Source: an uncultured Ruegeria sp.
Lineage (GTDB): Bacteria > Pseudomonadota > Alphaproteobacteria > Rhodobacterales > Rhodobacteraceae
Assembly (NCBI RefSeq): GCF_947500045.1
Contig: NZ_CANMQQ010000001.1
Location: forward strand, 558,001-622,000
Reading direction: 5' to 3'
Length of the DNA stretch: 64,000 bases
Shown here: positions 28,508-39,184 of the stretch, piece after piece
How positions within the stretch are numbered: position 1 is the first letter of the stretch
Layout: every line of letters begins with the position of its first letter
Program-made: the position numbers and the translations under genes
The notes under the pieces: model-generated
Databases searched by the model: none
What the model was told of the DNA's origin: nothing
The model's input: only the letters and a program-made list of their open reading frames with translations

Positions 28508-31198
28508 TTAGCTTGCGTGCGCCAGATTCCGCAGCACGTATTGCAGAACACCGCCGTTTTCGATGTACTCGATCTCGGGCGCGGTATCGATGCGGCACTT
28601 CAAGGTGATCGTTTTCTTGGTACCGTCGCCGTAAGCGATCGTGCACGGTACTTCCTGCAGCGGTTCAATCGTGTCCAACCCGTCGATCGAGACGGTTTCG
28701 TCACCGTTCAGGCCCAACGTCTTGCGCGTATCGCCACCAGTGAACTCAAACGGGATGACACCCATGCCAACCAGATTCGAGCGGTGGATACGCTCAAAGC
28801 TTTCGGCGATCACGGCCTTGACGCCCAGCAGCGCTGTGCCCTTAGCCGCCCAGTCACGAGACGAACCCGCACCGTATTGTTTGCCACCAAAGACAACGAG
28901 CGGTGTGCCATCGGCCTGATAGGCCATCGAGGCGTCGTAGATCGAGGTCTGCGCGCCATCGGGGCCTTTCGTGTAACCGCCTTCGACGCTGTCCAGCATC
29001 TCGTTCTTGATGCGGATATTGGCGAATGTGCCGCGCATCATAACCTCGTGGTTGCCACGGCGTGATCCGTACGAGTTGAACTCACGCGGCTGTACCTGCC
29101 GCTCGATCAGATATTTCCCGGCGGGCGTGGTTGTTGCGAAGGACCCGGCAGGTGAAATGTGGTCGGTTGTGACCATATCACCGAGAATGGCCAGAACCTT
29201 GGCGCCGTTGATATTTGAGATCGTACCAGGTTCGTGCCCCATACCCTGAAAATAGGGTGGGTTCTGAATATAGGTCGATGCTGGCGGCCAGTCATAGGTT
29301 TCGGCATCCGTGGTTTCGACCGCTTGCCACTTTTCGTCGCCTTTGAAGACGTCGGCATATTTCGATTGAAACGCCTCGCGGGTCACGGTTTCCTGAACCA
29401 GATCGGCGATTTCCTTTTGGGTCGGCCAGAGGTCTTTCATGAAGACATCGTTTCCGTCCTTGTCCTTGCCAATCGGCTCGGACGTCAGGTCGATATCCAT
29501 GGTGCCCGCCAGCGCGTAAACGACAACCAGCGGCGGTGAGGCCAGATAGTTGGCGCGGACATCGGGTGAGATCCGGCCCTCGAAGTTGCGGTTACCCGAC
29601 AGCACCGATGTCGCGACCAGATCGCCCTCGGATATTGCTTCGCTGATTTCTCTTTGGATCGGACCAGAGTTACCGATACAGGTGGTGCAGCCATAGCCGA
29701 CAAGGTTAAAGCCGATGGCGTCCAAATGCTCTTGCAGGCCAGCGGCCTCAAGATACTCGGACACCACCTGCGAGCCAGGAGCCAGAGACGTTTTGACCCA
29801 AGGCTGACGGTTTAGGCCCAACTCATGCGCTTTTTTCGCCACCAAACCCGCGCCGATCATCACATAGGGGTTCGACGTGTTCGTGCAGGACGTGATCGAG
29901 GCGATCACGACCTTGCCGGACTCCATCCCGTAGTTTTCGCCTTTGACTTCTATCTGTTTGCCCATCGGGCGCTTGAAAGTTTCGGCCATCTCCTTGGTGA
30001 AAGCGGTTTTGGCGTCGGTCAGCGCAACATAGTCTTGCGGACGTTTAGGCCCCGAGATCGCGGGAACGATGGTCCCCATGTCAAGGCTAAGGGTATCTGT
30101 GTAGATCGGTGCGTAATTTTCATCCCGCCAGAACCCGTTTTCTTTGGCATAGGCTTCGACCAGCGCGATACGGTCTTCATCACGGCCGGTATTGCGCATG
30201 TAACGCAGGGTTTCGCCATCGATGGGGAAGAAACCACAGGTCGCACCGTATTCGGGTGCCATGTTGGCGATGGTTGCGCGGTCGGCCAGCGGCAAACGAT
30301 CCAGTCCTTTGCCGTAGAATTCGACAAATTTGCCGACGACGCCTTTTGCGCGCAGCAACTCGACGACCTTTAGAACAAGGTCGGTACCCGTCGTGCCTTC
30401 GACCATTTCCCCGGTCAGTTCAAAGCCGACCACCTCGGGGATCAACATCGAGATTGGCTGGCCCAACATCGCGGCCTCGGCCTCGATCCCGCCGACACCC
30501 CAGCCCAGAACGGCCATACCGTTGACCATGGTGGTATGGCTGTCGGTGCCGACAAGCGTATCGGGGTAGGCGACTTCTTCTCCGCTCTGGTCTGTATCAG
30601 TCCAGACGGTTTGGGCCAGGTACTCTAGGTTCACCTGATGGCAGATACCGGTGCCGGGGGGCACAACGCGGAAATTGTTGAACGCGCCCTGACCCCATTT
30701 TAGGAATTGGTAACGCTCCATATTGCGTTCATATTCGCGGTCGACGTTCATCTGGAACGCGCGCGGGTTGCCGAACTCGTCGATCATGACCGAATGGTCG
30801 ATGACCAGATCGACGGGGTTCAGCGGATTGATCTTCTGGGCATCCCCGCCAAGTGCCTTGATGCCATCCCGCATTGCTGCAAGATCAACAACGGCCGGAA
30901 CGCCGGTGAAATCCTGCATCAAAACGCGGGCAGGGCGGTATGCGATCTCACGCGGGTTCTTACCGCCTTTCACGCCCCATTCGGCAAATGCCTTGATGTC
31001 GTCCACCGAGACGGAAAACCCGTCATCCTCGAACCTCAGCATGTTTTCCAACACCACTTTCAGTGCGGCAGGAAGATTCGAGAAATCACCCAAACCCGCC
31101 TCTTGCGCTGCTGGAATCGAATAGTAGGAAATGGATTTGCCATTCACGTTCAGGCTGCGGCGTGTCTTGGCGGTGTCCTGTCCGACCTTGATGGGCAT
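28508..31198 (-). CDS. acnA: Aconitate hydratase A
   Basis: An 896-residue iron-sulfur enzyme of the TCA cycle that isomerises citrate to isocitrate. The three [4Fe-4S] ligands are Cys438 ([11 protein letters not shown]), Cys504 and Cys507 ([10 protein letters not shown]). The C-terminal swivel domain contains the [10 protein letters not shown] motif. The length and the IRP/AcnA-type pattern distinguish it from AcnB. A GGGAGG site precedes the ATG. It is monocistronic. Confidence 0.97.
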   Translation of the reverse strand: MPIKVGQDTAKTRRSLNVNGKSISYYSIPAAQEAGLGDFSNLPAALKVVLENMLRFEDDGFSVSVDDIKAFAEWGVKGGKNPREIAYRPARVLMQDFTGVPAVVDLAAMRDGIKALGGDAQKINPLNPVDLVIDHSVMIDEFGNPRAFQMNVDREYERNMERYQFLKWGQGAFNNFRVVPPGTGICHQVNLEYLAQTVWTDTDQSGEEVAYPDTLVGTDSHTTMVNGMAVLGWGVGGIEAEAAMLGQPISMLIPEVVGFELTGEMVEGTTGTDLVLKVVELLRAKGVVGKFVEFYGKGLDRLPLADRATIANMAPEYGATCGFFPIDGETLRYMRNTGRDEDRIALVEAYAKENGFWRDENYAPIYTDTLSLDMGTIVPAISGPKRPQDYVALTDAKTAFTKEMAETFKRPMGKQIEVKGENYGMESGKVVIASITSCTNTSNPYVMIGAGLVAKKAHELGLNRQPWVKTSLAPGSQVVSEYLEAAGLQEHLDAIGFNLVGYGCTTCIGNSGPIQREISEAISEGDLVATSVLSGNRNFEGRISPDVRANYLASPPLVVVYALAGTMDIDLTSEPIGKDKDGNDVFMKDLWPTQKEIADLVQETVTREAFQSKYADVFKGDEKWQAVETTDAETYDWPPASTYIQNPPYFQGMGHEPGTISNINGAKVLAILGDMVTTDHISPAGSFATTTPAGKYLIERQVQPREFNSYGSRRGNHEVMMRGTFANIRIKNEMLDSVEGGYTKGPDGAQTSIYDASMAYQADGTPLVVFGGKQYGAGSSRDWAAKGTALLGVKAVIAESFERIHRSNLVGMGVIPFEFTGGDTRKTLGLNGDETVSIDGLDTIEPLQEVPCTIAYGDGTKKTITLKCRIDTAPEIEYIENGGVLQYVLRNLAHAS

Positions 31199-31424
31199 CT
31201 ATGGCCTCCCTCTCAAAAGACTTGGATTACGGGATTCGCTTATGGATATCTGTACTACCGGAACCGCCTGTTCAAGGTCCAAGGCGTTACATATTGCAAG
31301 TTTTGTATACCATCGCACACATTATTGAAGCGCTCAGGATAAGCTGTTTCAAGAAACCTTGATTGGAGATTTAGCCAATTCCGGTCTAACTCTGCTGTGT
31401 ATCCGCAAATACCCGAGAGACAAA

Positions 31425-32126
31425 ATGCTCAGATCAGCCGCCGCAATCGCGTTCCTTTCACTTTTCCTAACAGCCTCGGCTAAGGCTCAGGAAAACCCTG
31501 TTGTGGTAGAGTTGTTTACCTCGCAAGGGTGTTCGTCCTGCCCGCCAGCGGATCGGATCATGCATGAACTGGCCAAACGCGATGACGTGATCGGACTGGC
31601 GTTGCATGTGGACTACTGGGACTACATCGGATGGAAAGACGAGTATGCCGATCCCGACCACACGGCCCGTCAGAGGGCATATGCGCGCGAAGGTGGCCGG
31701 ACGATGATCTACACACCGCAGATGGTCGTGAACGGGCAGCAGGATGTGGTGGGGGCCAAGTCGCTTGAACTGAACCAGCTGATCGACGCGCACCTGACTG
31801 CGCCCCCCGAAGCCGAGGTAAGCGCCACACGCGTGGCCAACGAAGTAGCTGTGAATGTCGTCCCTGTCGCCTTGCCCAAGGATGAAACATACGAACTGCG
31901 GATAGTGCAGTATTCGCCGATGCGCCATGCCTCAATCCGGCGCGGGGAGCTGGCAGGGCATGAACTGGATTATGCGAACGTGGTCGAGAACTGGCAAGTC
32001 GCCGGTCACTGGGATGGCCAGACGCCGCAGAATTTTACCGCGACACTGTCATCGGATCTGCCGGCCGTTGTGCTGATCCAACGCGCCGGGCATGGTCCGA
32101 TTGTGGCTGCGGCGCGGGTTGAGTGA
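31425..32126 (+). CDS. DUF1223 secreted thioredoxin-like protein
   Basis: A 233-residue protein with a signal peptide (about 1-22, AKAQ cleavage). The mature part begins PVVVELFTSQGCSSCPPAD, a CSSC redox-like site, and continues with the ALHVDYWDYIGWKDEYADP and TPQMVVNGQ motifs of DUF1223. It is a thioredoxin-fold periplasmic protein of unknown substrate. The chosen ATG (31425) is where the signal peptide starts; an upstream in-frame extension of 22 codons has no such feature. Confidence 0.85.
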   Translation: MLRSAAAIAFLSLFLTASAKAQENPVVVELFTSQGCSSCPPADRIMHELAKRDDVIGLALHVDYWDYIGWKDEYADPDHTARQRAYAREGGRTMIYTPQMVVNGQQDVVGAKSLELNQLIDAHLTAPPEAEVSATRVANEVAVNVVPVALPKDETYELRIVQYSPMRHASIRRGELAGHELDYANVVENWQVAGHWDGQTPQNFTATLSSDLPAVVLIQRAGHGPIVAAARVE

Positions 32127-32161
32127 CTACAACGCTTTCGCTTAAAACATACATATCGCTT

Positions 32162-32192
32162 TTCGCGCTCGATTGAATCGAGAGAGCGCGAA
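32162..32192. repeat. Strong inverted repeat in a convergent gap
   Basis: Arms TTCGCGCTC and GAGCGCGAA (9 bp) enclose a 13-base loop that itself contains a short inverted repeat (TCGATT/AATCGA). It lies between the DUF1223 gene and the convergent acyltransferase. No T-run follows; it may still act as a shared transcript end. Confidence 0.5.
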
Positions 32193-32221
32193 CAATCGAT
32201 CCAACCTAATCCGAGGACGCC

Positions 32222-33145
32222 TTAAGGCATATCCTTGGGCTGAACCCCCAATCCTCGCCAGGCTTTCCAACGGCGATGTATCCAGAACCATTGACCCATA
32301 TGCTGACGGACCATCGCTTCGAGGTCATCATTGGTGAACTGTGTCATCGTCTTGGCATCAGAATGTGGGACAGGGTCGTGCAGTACGATCTCAAAATCGA
32401 TGCCGTTAGGTTGACGAACCGCGTAGCAAGGGATCAGTACGGCCTTGTATTTGATTGCAAGTTCCGCATTCAGCACTGAGGTCACGGCGGGCTTGCCGAA
32501 AAAGGTCAGCTCCTCCCCGCCATGGGCATGCAGATCGGATACAATGGCGATGATGCCTCCGTTCTTGAGGGAGCGGACCATCTCGACCATCCCCCGGCGG
32601 CCCTGTTCGAACATCGGCGATCCGGTCTGGTGGAACGCTTTGACATACATGTCGTTGAAGTACGGATTTGCCATGCGGCGGTAGAGACAGCCAATGGGCT
32701 GACCACAACGGGCCTGCAGCGCGACCCGGGCAGCCAGGTAATGCCCGAAATGCGCCGTGATCATCATCACCGGACGCCCTTCGGCCACCGCGGTGTCAAA
32801 TGCTTTGACACCCGGGCCCGACACTTTGGCCTGGCTTTGCCGATCAATGAATCCGTCCGCCGAGAAGTGTTCCATGATCGCCCGCCCGGCATTGTCAGGC
32901 ACAGCGCGGCAAATGCTTTTGATCTCATCCTCGGGCAGGTCAGGGCAGGTGAGTTTCAGATTGCGGCGTACTCGGGTCTGGAATCCTACAACGGGTGCCA
33001 GCCAGCGCACAATCGTACCCATCGCCGCGATCCGACGTTCATATGGCAAAAGACGCATGCCGCCGATCACGCCGGTCAGAAACAGGTTGGCGACATAGTA
33101 TTTTCCAAGCTCAAATCGGCTCAGTTCCGACTTTTCGATGGGCAT
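32222..33145 (-). CDS. LpxL/HtrB-like lipid A or lysophospholipid acyltransferase
   Basis: A 307-residue protein of the bacterial lipid A biosynthesis acyltransferase family. One membrane segment lies near the N-terminus (about 15-40). The HFGHYLAAR segment is at the position of the catalytic H-x4-D/E motif, but the acidic residue is not there (Leu in its place). Other family features are conserved: LYRRMANPYF, a ERGRRG-like GRRGM segment, VSDLHAH, ELTFFGKPA and the WFWIHRRWK C-terminus. The start at 33145 lacks a good ribosome binding site; an in-frame ATG at 33187 is an alternative. The acyl donor and acceptor cannot be inferred. Confidence 0.8.
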   Translation of the reverse strand: MPIEKSELSRFELGKYYVANLFLTGVIGGMRLLPYERRIAAMGTIVRWLAPVVGFQTRVRRNLKLTCPDLPEDEIKSICRAVPDNAGRAIMEHFSADGFIDRQSQAKVSGPGVKAFDTAVAEGRPVMMITAHFGHYLAARVALQARCGQPIGCLYRRMANPYFNDMYVKAFHQTGSPMFEQGRRGMVEMVRSLKNGGIIAIVSDLHAHGGEELTFFGKPAVTSVLNAELAIKYKAVLIPCYAVRQPNGIDFEIVLHDPVPHSDAKTMTQFTNDDLEAMVRQHMGQWFWIHRRWKAWRGLGVQPKDMP

Positions 33146-33235
33146 GGGGAAGGACACCTGAGTGTTGTGAACTGCGCGGCAAGACATACAGGCCTGATCA
33201 TGCGATCACAAGTGGCCGTGCCGCGTAGGCCCGTG

Positions 33236-34330
33236 TCATTCTTCGCTTTCCGCCGCCTCAACCAAGGTTATTGCGCCATCGTCCAGCAGGGCACGGATCG
33301 CTGCCACGATCTGAGACATCGCCTCTTCGGCATCTGATTGTTTGACCCTCCCACGCTCTGCCATTTCTTCCCTTAGATTGTCCGCCATACGAGAGGACAT
33401 GTTGGCCAAAATGAACTCGGCCGTTGCGAGGTCTTCATCGGTGCTGGCACCAGCCAGCGCGGTGACAAGGATTGGTTGGTCCACGCCGCGCAAAATCGCG
33501 GGGATATCGCGGGGATGAATGCGCTGGGGCACATGAGAAAAGACAAAGATCGATTGGCGTACGCTATTGGCAAACTCGGCGTCTTCCTCATCCAGAGCGT
33601 TAAGAAGACCGTCCCGCGTGGCTGCGGCGGACTGATTGAGGATCGCACCCACCCGCGCACCCGGTCCGTCCCGGAAGGCAGGCTCAGGGCGTTGATCCAA
33701 TTGGGCCGCCAGTGACCAGCCGATCCGCTCCACCGCCTCGGGTGTGACATCGGTTGTTTTCGAAACCGCGTAGGTGATCCGCCGTGCGGTGGGGCCGGGC
33801 AGGTGGCCCAGCAACTGCGCGGCTTTGGCAGTTTCAAGTTTTGACAGCATGACGGCAGCGACTTCGGTGCTTTCCGCCTTGGCCATTTCGGCCAGATCTT
33901 CTGCGGGCACCTCGCGCAGACGTTGCCATGGGTCACCGATCTGGCGCACACCAGCCACCTTGCGCAGCCGGGCAGCCGTCGCCGGGGCGATCTGACCGTT
34001 CACCGCATCCAACGCACCTGCCAACCCGTGCGGGAAAGAAAGCCCGACCCCATCCAGCGCGTCGGCAAATTCCTGTGCAACAGAGGCGAGCGTCACACGA
34101 TCAACCAGCCCCATTCGTCCGAGTTGATGGGTCAGTTGTTCCTGTAACAGGTCAGGCAGTTCCTCAAGCGGGATATCCGCGCCTTCGTTCAGAAGAAGCC
34201 GGACCACAACTGCAGCCTTTTCCCGATTGCTGAGATTGCGCGGGACTAGGCGCGGGGCGTCGGTTCCCGTGTTTGCCACCGGGGCCTGCGCGCCCGGTGA
34301 CATCTGCACCACTAGGTTTGTATCCTGCAT
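33236..34330 (-). CDS. FliG-like flagellar motor switch protein
   Basis: A 364-residue protein with the FliG layout: an N-terminal domain (LSNREKAAVVVRLLLNEG, about 33-50), a middle domain (EVAAVMLSKLETAKAAQLLGHLP, like the EHPQ-type motif of FliG-M) and a C-terminal domain (SIFVFSHVPQRIHPRDIPAILRGVD through EDAEEAMSQIVAAIRAL). FliG couples the rotor ring to the stator. In the torque-generating helix region the usual DDRSIQ motif reads HPRDIP, so the charged residues differ. No other flagellar gene lies nearby, and it could be the main FliG or a divergent paralogue. Confidence 0.75.
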   Translation of the reverse strand: MQDTNLVVQMSPGAQAPVANTGTDAPRLVPRNLSNREKAAVVVRLLLNEGADIPLEELPDLLQEQLTHQLGRMGLVDRVTLASVAQEFADALDGVGLSFPHGLAGALDAVNGQIAPATAARLRKVAGVRQIGDPWQRLREVPAEDLAEMAKAESTEVAAVMLSKLETAKAAQLLGHLPGPTARRITYAVSKTTDVTPEAVERIGWSLAAQLDQRPEPAFRDGPGARVGAILNQSAAATRDGLLNALDEEDAEFANSVRQSIFVFSHVPQRIHPRDIPAILRGVDQPILVTALAGASTDEDLATAEFILANMSSRMADNLREEMAERGRVKQSDAEEAMSQIVAAIRALLDDGAITLVEAAESEE

Positions 34331-34396
34331 CTGCCTGCATTGCCAAAATTGCGTTGCAGGCAGATTAGCGAGAGTCGGGTAAAGAAACCCTGAAAC

Positions 34397-34939
34397 TCAG
34401 TAGCTGTAGGTCAGCCCGGTGCGAATTGCCTCGCGCAGCGATGCCTCGGCCCAAGTGCCTTCACCGCCCCGCGCCTTAATCTCACGCCATTGGGCGATGG
34501 CCAGTTCGGTCTTACCCTCGGCGACGAACCCCTGACCCATATAGCTGCGGGCGAGGATGTTGTCCGGATTGATCTCGATGGCTTGCTGATAAAAGGCGTT
34601 GGCCAGCTCCAGCTCACCCATTTTGCGATAGGTGAAGCCCCAATAGGTCTGTACCCGATCGTCATCCTGATCCATGACACGCAAAATACCCTGCGCATTC
34701 TCGTACTGCCCGTCATACGCCAGTTCGCGCACGGCGTCGTACAGCTGATCTGAGGTAAAATTGGATTTGTTGGGCTTAACACAGCGTCCGGCAGCTTCGT
34801 CATAGACGCGGCCAAACAGGCATTTCTTGGTAGTGTTGGTTGGCTTGGGCGGGCTGCTGTCTCCGCCACCCGCAGCAAGGGCCATGGGTGCAAAGGTAAA
34901 GGCCTGAAGAACGATGGCCGAGGCTAGTACGAGACGCAT
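34397..34939 (-). CDS. Secreted TPR protein with a two-cysteine motif
   Basis: A 180-residue protein with a signal peptide (about 1-22, ALAAG). A short segment (about 38-54) carries the spacing C-x2-G-x-V-x-D-x5-C (CLFGRVYDEAAGRC). Residues about 60-165 form TPR-like helices (AYDGQYENAQGIL, YWGFTYRKMGELELANAFYQQAIEINPDN, YMGQGFVAEGKTELAI). It is probably periplasmic; its partner is unknown. It shares the cysteine motif with the next small protein. Confidence 0.7.
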   Translation of the reverse strand: MRLVLASAIVLQAFTFAPMALAAGGGDSSPPKPTNTTKKCLFGRVYDEAAGRCVKPNKSNFTSDQLYDAVRELAYDGQYENAQGILRVMDQDDDRVQTYWGFTYRKMGELELANAFYQQAIEINPDNILARSYMGQGFVAEGKTELAIAQWREIKARGGEGTWAEASLREAIRTGLTYSY

Positions 34940-35043
34940 TTTCCTACTCCATTGTCAAAGTGACTTGTCAAAATCATAGCGTGATTTTCAGAAAAGCTAA
35001 CAATTGACAGTTCGCTTTTATTCAGAAGCAGGAAATAAAAGTT

Positions 35044-35196
35044 TCAGCTGTTGACGATTTTCATGCAGCTTTGGCTCTCTCCGTCCCATACTGTGCCTTC
35101 TGCACAAGATTGGGTTTGCTTAGTATGCCCGTTACAGGCAAGTCCAGCCGTGCCCACACATATAAGAGCAATCGTGCATAAAGCAGTTCTTAGCAT
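35044..35196 (-). CDS. Small secreted two-cysteine protein
   Basis: A 50-residue protein with a signal peptide (about 1-19). After it, the motif C-x2-G-x-V-x-D-x5-C (CAEGTVWDGESQSC) is present with the same spacing as in the neighbouring TPR protein. The ATG at 35196 has an AAGGGA site; a longer in-frame extension adds 20 charged residues with no signal feature. The function is unknown. Confidence 0.6.
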   Translation of the reverse strand: MLRTALCTIALICVGTAGLACNGHTKQTQSCAEGTVWDGESQSCMKIVNS

Positions 35197-35254
35197 TTTG
35201 TTTCCCTTTCGCGGAAAATGTGCCAGTAGATTACCCCATTTTCGCCGATCTGGC

Positions 35255-35288
35255 AAAAAACAAAGCCCAGCCTGAACAAGCAGGCCGG
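35255..35288 (-). terminator. Terminator of purB
   Basis: On the minus strand CCGGCCTG pairs with CAGGCTGG (8 bp, one G-U) around a six-base loop, and a T-rich tail (complement of the A-run at 35255-35260) follows after five bases. Confidence 0.65.
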
Positions 35289-35318
35289 ACCGTCGTTTAA
35301 GTTCTGTGTGGATCAGGA

Positions 35319-36623
<1,305 letters not shown>

Positions 36624-36711
36624 TGGCGGCAGCACCTTTTTGTGATTGGGATGAGGCGTTGGCGCGGGGTTTAGCCGCGCATTCACAAGGGAACAAGGCG
36701 CGAGTGCTTGG

Positions 36712-37044
36712 ATGAGACGGTTTGCCCTGATTTTGTTGCTCTGGCCCGGAGTTTTGGCTGCTGAAGAGTTCCAGCAGTTGACAGGGAATGAGATTCTCTT
36801 GGCACTTTCGGGCAAAAAACTCGATTACGGTGAAGGTGTCAGCCAGACCTTCGACGACCGCATGCATACACTGTACTTTTCGGGCCACCCCAGCGCGGGG
36901 CGTTGGGCCGTGCGCGAGGATCGATATTGTTCGGTCTGGCCGCCGTCGGATATCTGGGCCTGTTATGATGTAAAGCAACTCGGCGATATTATCCGGTTTG
37001 TCGACGATGCAGGCGGAACCACTGACGGAACTTACACCGAGTGA
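36712..37044 (+). CDS. Hypothetical secreted protein
   Basis: A 110-residue protein with a signal peptide (about 1-16, VLAAEEF). The mature part is polar with a WAVREDRYCSVWPPSDIWACYDV segment carrying two cysteines. I do not recognise the family. The stop overlaps the start of the DUF6314 gene by four bases, so the two are probably co-translated. The gene is divergent from purB. Confidence 0.6.
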   Translation: MRRFALILLLWPGVLAAEEFQQLTGNEILLALSGKKLDYGEGVSQTFDDRMHTLYFSGHPSAGRWAVREDRYCSVWPPSDIWACYDVKQLGDIIRFVDDAGGTTDGTYTE

Positions 37045-37463
37045 CACTGCCCAAGAATATCGATGATTTCCAAGGGGTTTGGAGCCTGACGCGCGTGATC
37101 CGGGATGCGCGTGCGAGCCAGGTCATCCATGCTGATGGCAAGGCGGAGTTGCAGCACGATGCACGAGGGTTGATTTATGATGAGACGGTCACACTGCGCA
37201 TCCCGGGCCAACCCGCGATGACAGGGATGCGCCGTTATTATTGGCGCGATGCAGGGGATCAGATCGCCATTCACTTCGACGATGATCGTTATTTTCACGG
37301 GCTTAGGCTGGGTCAAACCCGCTCCGAAGACCACCATGATTGCCCGCCTGACAGCTATGATGCACACTACGATTTCTCAGGATGGCCGTGCTGGACGGTC
37401 CGCTGGACCGTGTCCGGTCCGCGAAAATCCTATGAAATGGAGACCAAATACGCTCGGCGATAG
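37041..37463 (+). CDS. DUF6314 family protein
   Basis: A 140-residue soluble protein starting with GTG at 37041, inside the preceding stop codon (GTGA). The FQGVWSLTRVIRD N-terminus, the RRYYWRDAGDQIAIHFDDDRYFHGL strand pair and the CPPDSYDAHYDFSG...WTVSGPRKSYEM C-terminus match DUF6314, a lipocalin-like beta barrel of unknown role frequent in Rhodobacteraceae. Confidence 0.72.
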   Translation: MTLPKNIDDFQGVWSLTRVIRDARASQVIHADGKAELQHDARGLIYDETVTLRIPGQPAMTGMRRYYWRDAGDQIAIHFDDDRYFHGLRLGQTRSEDHHDCPPDSYDAHYDFSGWPCWTVRWTVSGPRKSYEMETKYARR

Positions 37464-37474
37464 CGTAATCATCT

Positions 37475-37506
37475 TGCAGCAACGGCCCGGAACGGGCATT
37501 GCTGCA
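37475..37506 (+). promoter_or_regulatory. Hairpin in the bioY leader
   Basis: A long stem: TGCAGCAA (37475-37482) pairs with TTGCTGCA (37499-37506), and inside it GCCCG (37485-37489) pairs with CGGGC (37493-37497) around a GAA loop. It is 32 bp upstream of bioY and 11 bp after the DUF6314 stop. No T-run follows. It could control bioY expression or protect an mRNA end. Confidence 0.55.
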
Positions 37507-37538
37507 GGTGCAAATAAGTCCGAACGTGGAGAAATGAG

Positions 37539-38126
37539 ATGAACGCAAACGTACTGGCCAACGCATTTGGCCCGCGTGAGGGGACCGCGCTGCGCATCAA
37601 GCAGGTGGCTCTGGTTGTCCTGGGTATCGTTGCTCTGGCTGTTGCTGCCAAAATCAAAGTGCCGATGTGGCCGGTTCCGATCACCATGGGTACATTCGCC
37701 GTACTGACCATCGGCACCGCTTATGGCACGCGCCTTGGCCTGATCACCATGCTGGGTTACCTGCTGGTTGGTGTGCTGGGCTTCGACGTGTTTGCCGGGT
37801 CCTCGGCCGAGAAATTCGGCCTGACCTACATGATGGGTGGCACCGGTGGTTATCTGGTCGGATACCTGATGGCGACCATTCTGCTGGGTGCATTGGCTGC
37901 GCGTGGCTGGGATCGTTCGGTTGGCAAGCTGGCGCTGGCGCTGGTTCTGGCCAATGTCCTGATCTATGTGCCGGGCCTGCTGTGGCTGGGTCAGCTTTAC
38001 GGCTGGGACAAGCCGATCCTGGAATGGGGCCTGACGCCGTTCCTGGTGGGTGATGCGATCAAACTGGCGCTGGCAGCGCTGCTGATCCCCGGCTTGTGGA
38101 AACTGCTGGGCGACGCGCGCACCTGA
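37539..38126 (+). CDS. bioY: Biotin transporter BioY
   Basis: A 195-residue membrane protein with six hydrophobic segments, the substrate-binding S component of an ECF-type biotin transporter. The PVPITMGTFAVLTIGTAYG and GYLLVGVLGFDVFAG signatures are classic BioY. No EcfA/T genes are adjacent; BioY can act alone or with shared energising units. A GTGGAG site precedes the ATG. A strong terminator follows. Confidence 0.93.
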   Translation: MNANVLANAFGPREGTALRIKQVALVVLGIVALAVAAKIKVPMWPVPITMGTFAVLTIGTAYGTRLGLITMLGYLLVGVLGFDVFAGSSAEKFGLTYMMGGTGGYLVGYLMATILLGALAARGWDRSVGKLALALVLANVLIYVPGLLWLGQLYGWDKPILEWGLTPFLVGDAIKLALAALLIPGLWKLLGDART

Positions 38127-38150
38127 TTCTGCAGCGTCAATCAAGATTAC

Positions 38151-38184
38151 AGCCGCGTTCGGAGCGATCCGAGCGCGGCTTTTT
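38151..38184 (+). terminator. Terminator after bioY
   Basis: AGCCGCG (38151-38157) pairs with CGCGGCT (38174-38180), and CGGA with TCCG inside, followed by TTTTT. Confidence 0.85.
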
Positions 38185-38265
38185 GTTGCTGGCAGAACAG
38201 GATACTGGACAAATCTGTTCCAACTGGGCCAACCTGATGCGAGAAACTAATCAGGTTATTAAGAT

Positions 38266-38823
38266 ATGCGTAAATTATTAAGTATGACGCTGACTGCCTG
38301 TGTCGCGGCTTGGTCGCTTGGCGCGTCGGTGCAGGCGGACACGCCTGTGACGTATACGGACGAGGGGCGGGCTTTGTTCCGCTTTGAAGTTCCCGATTTT
38401 TGGACCCTACGCACCGGCGGCCCACGTGAGATCGAGGATACGGAACTGGGCGATGCCCGCGCCGTTTCACGCGTCATGGGGATGAGGCCGGTCACCGATG
38501 ACAATGTCTGGATGGGCTTTGTCTCACCCTCGCGTGTTTCCAGCATTCAAGATGGCCTGCGCTATCTTGAAGATATCGACAAGTTTCTTGTCAAAGACCC
38601 GACCGTGACCAGCACCAGCGATACCCGGATTGGCGGGCTGCCCGCGCATGTCGTTCGGGGTACCGGTAATCGGGACGGGCGCGGTGTGAACTTTACCGCA
38701 ACGGTGATCGACTTGCCGCGCGGTCGCGTGGCCATTGGGGTTGCGATCCTGCAAGACGGGTCTGACCCGTCTTATGTTGATGCCCTGAACGCCGTTTTCG
38801 CGTCGTTCCGGTCTTTGCAGTAA
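38266..38823 (+). CDS. Hypothetical secreted protein
   Basis: A 185-residue protein with a signal peptide (about 1-25, SVQADTP). The mature part has a FEVPDFWTLRTGGPREI segment and a C-terminal DLPRGRVAIGVAILQDGSDPSYVDALNAVFASFRSL, a pattern of a PsbP/DcrB-like alpha-beta fold in which a stress-response or lipoprotein family is sometimes seen; I do not assign one. The gap to the next gene is 10 bp, so the two probably form an operon. Confidence 0.62.
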   Translation: MRKLLSMTLTACVAAWSLGASVQADTPVTYTDEGRALFRFEVPDFWTLRTGGPREIEDTELGDARAVSRVMGMRPVTDDNVWMGFVSPSRVSSIQDGLRYLEDIDKFLVKDPTVTSTSDTRIGGLPAHVVRGTGNRDGRGVNFTATVIDLPRGRVAIGVAILQDGSDPSYVDALNAVFASFRSLQ

Positions 38824-38833
38824 GGAGGCTCGG

Positions 38834-39184
38834 ATGACCCGCAAACTGATAAAACGGTCCGTTCTGGCGCTGGGACTTGGAACCGCGGTTTTCACATTGT
38901 CAGCCTGCGATGGCGTCACGGTCGGGGTAGGGTATGGCGTGGGCTATGACCCGTACTACGATTCGATGCTGTGGAACGATTATTACCACGATCACGACGT
39001 AGATGTGGACGTGGATATCAATCGGCCCGATAGACCTGATAGGCCTGACCGCCCGGTGCGCCCGAACCCGCCAGCAAGGCCGAAACCGCCGATCGCAAAA
39101 CCACCGTCGCGACCGCATCCCCCAGTGGCGCGTCCTCCGGCGGCGCGACCACCGATCCATCGACCGTCACCGCGGCGTCGCTGA
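38834..39184 (+). CDS. Proline/arginine-rich lipoprotein
   Basis: A 116-residue protein with a lipoprotein signal (lipobox LSAC, Cys at about residue 25). A glycine/tyrosine-rich stretch (GVGYGVGYDPYYD) is followed by an Asp/His-rich part (HDHDVDVDVD) and then a long tail of Pro/Arg repeats (RPDRPDRP, ARPKPP, SRPHPP). The Asp/His run could bind metal and the tail could touch the cell surface or peptidoglycan; both are inference. An AAGGAGG site overlaps the end of the previous gene. Confidence 0.62.
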   Translation: MTRKLIKRSVLALGLGTAVFTLSACDGVTVGVGYGVGYDPYYDSMLWNDYYHDHDVDVDVDINRPDRPDRPDRPVRPNPPARPKPPIAKPPSRPHPPVARPPAARPPIHRPSPRRR

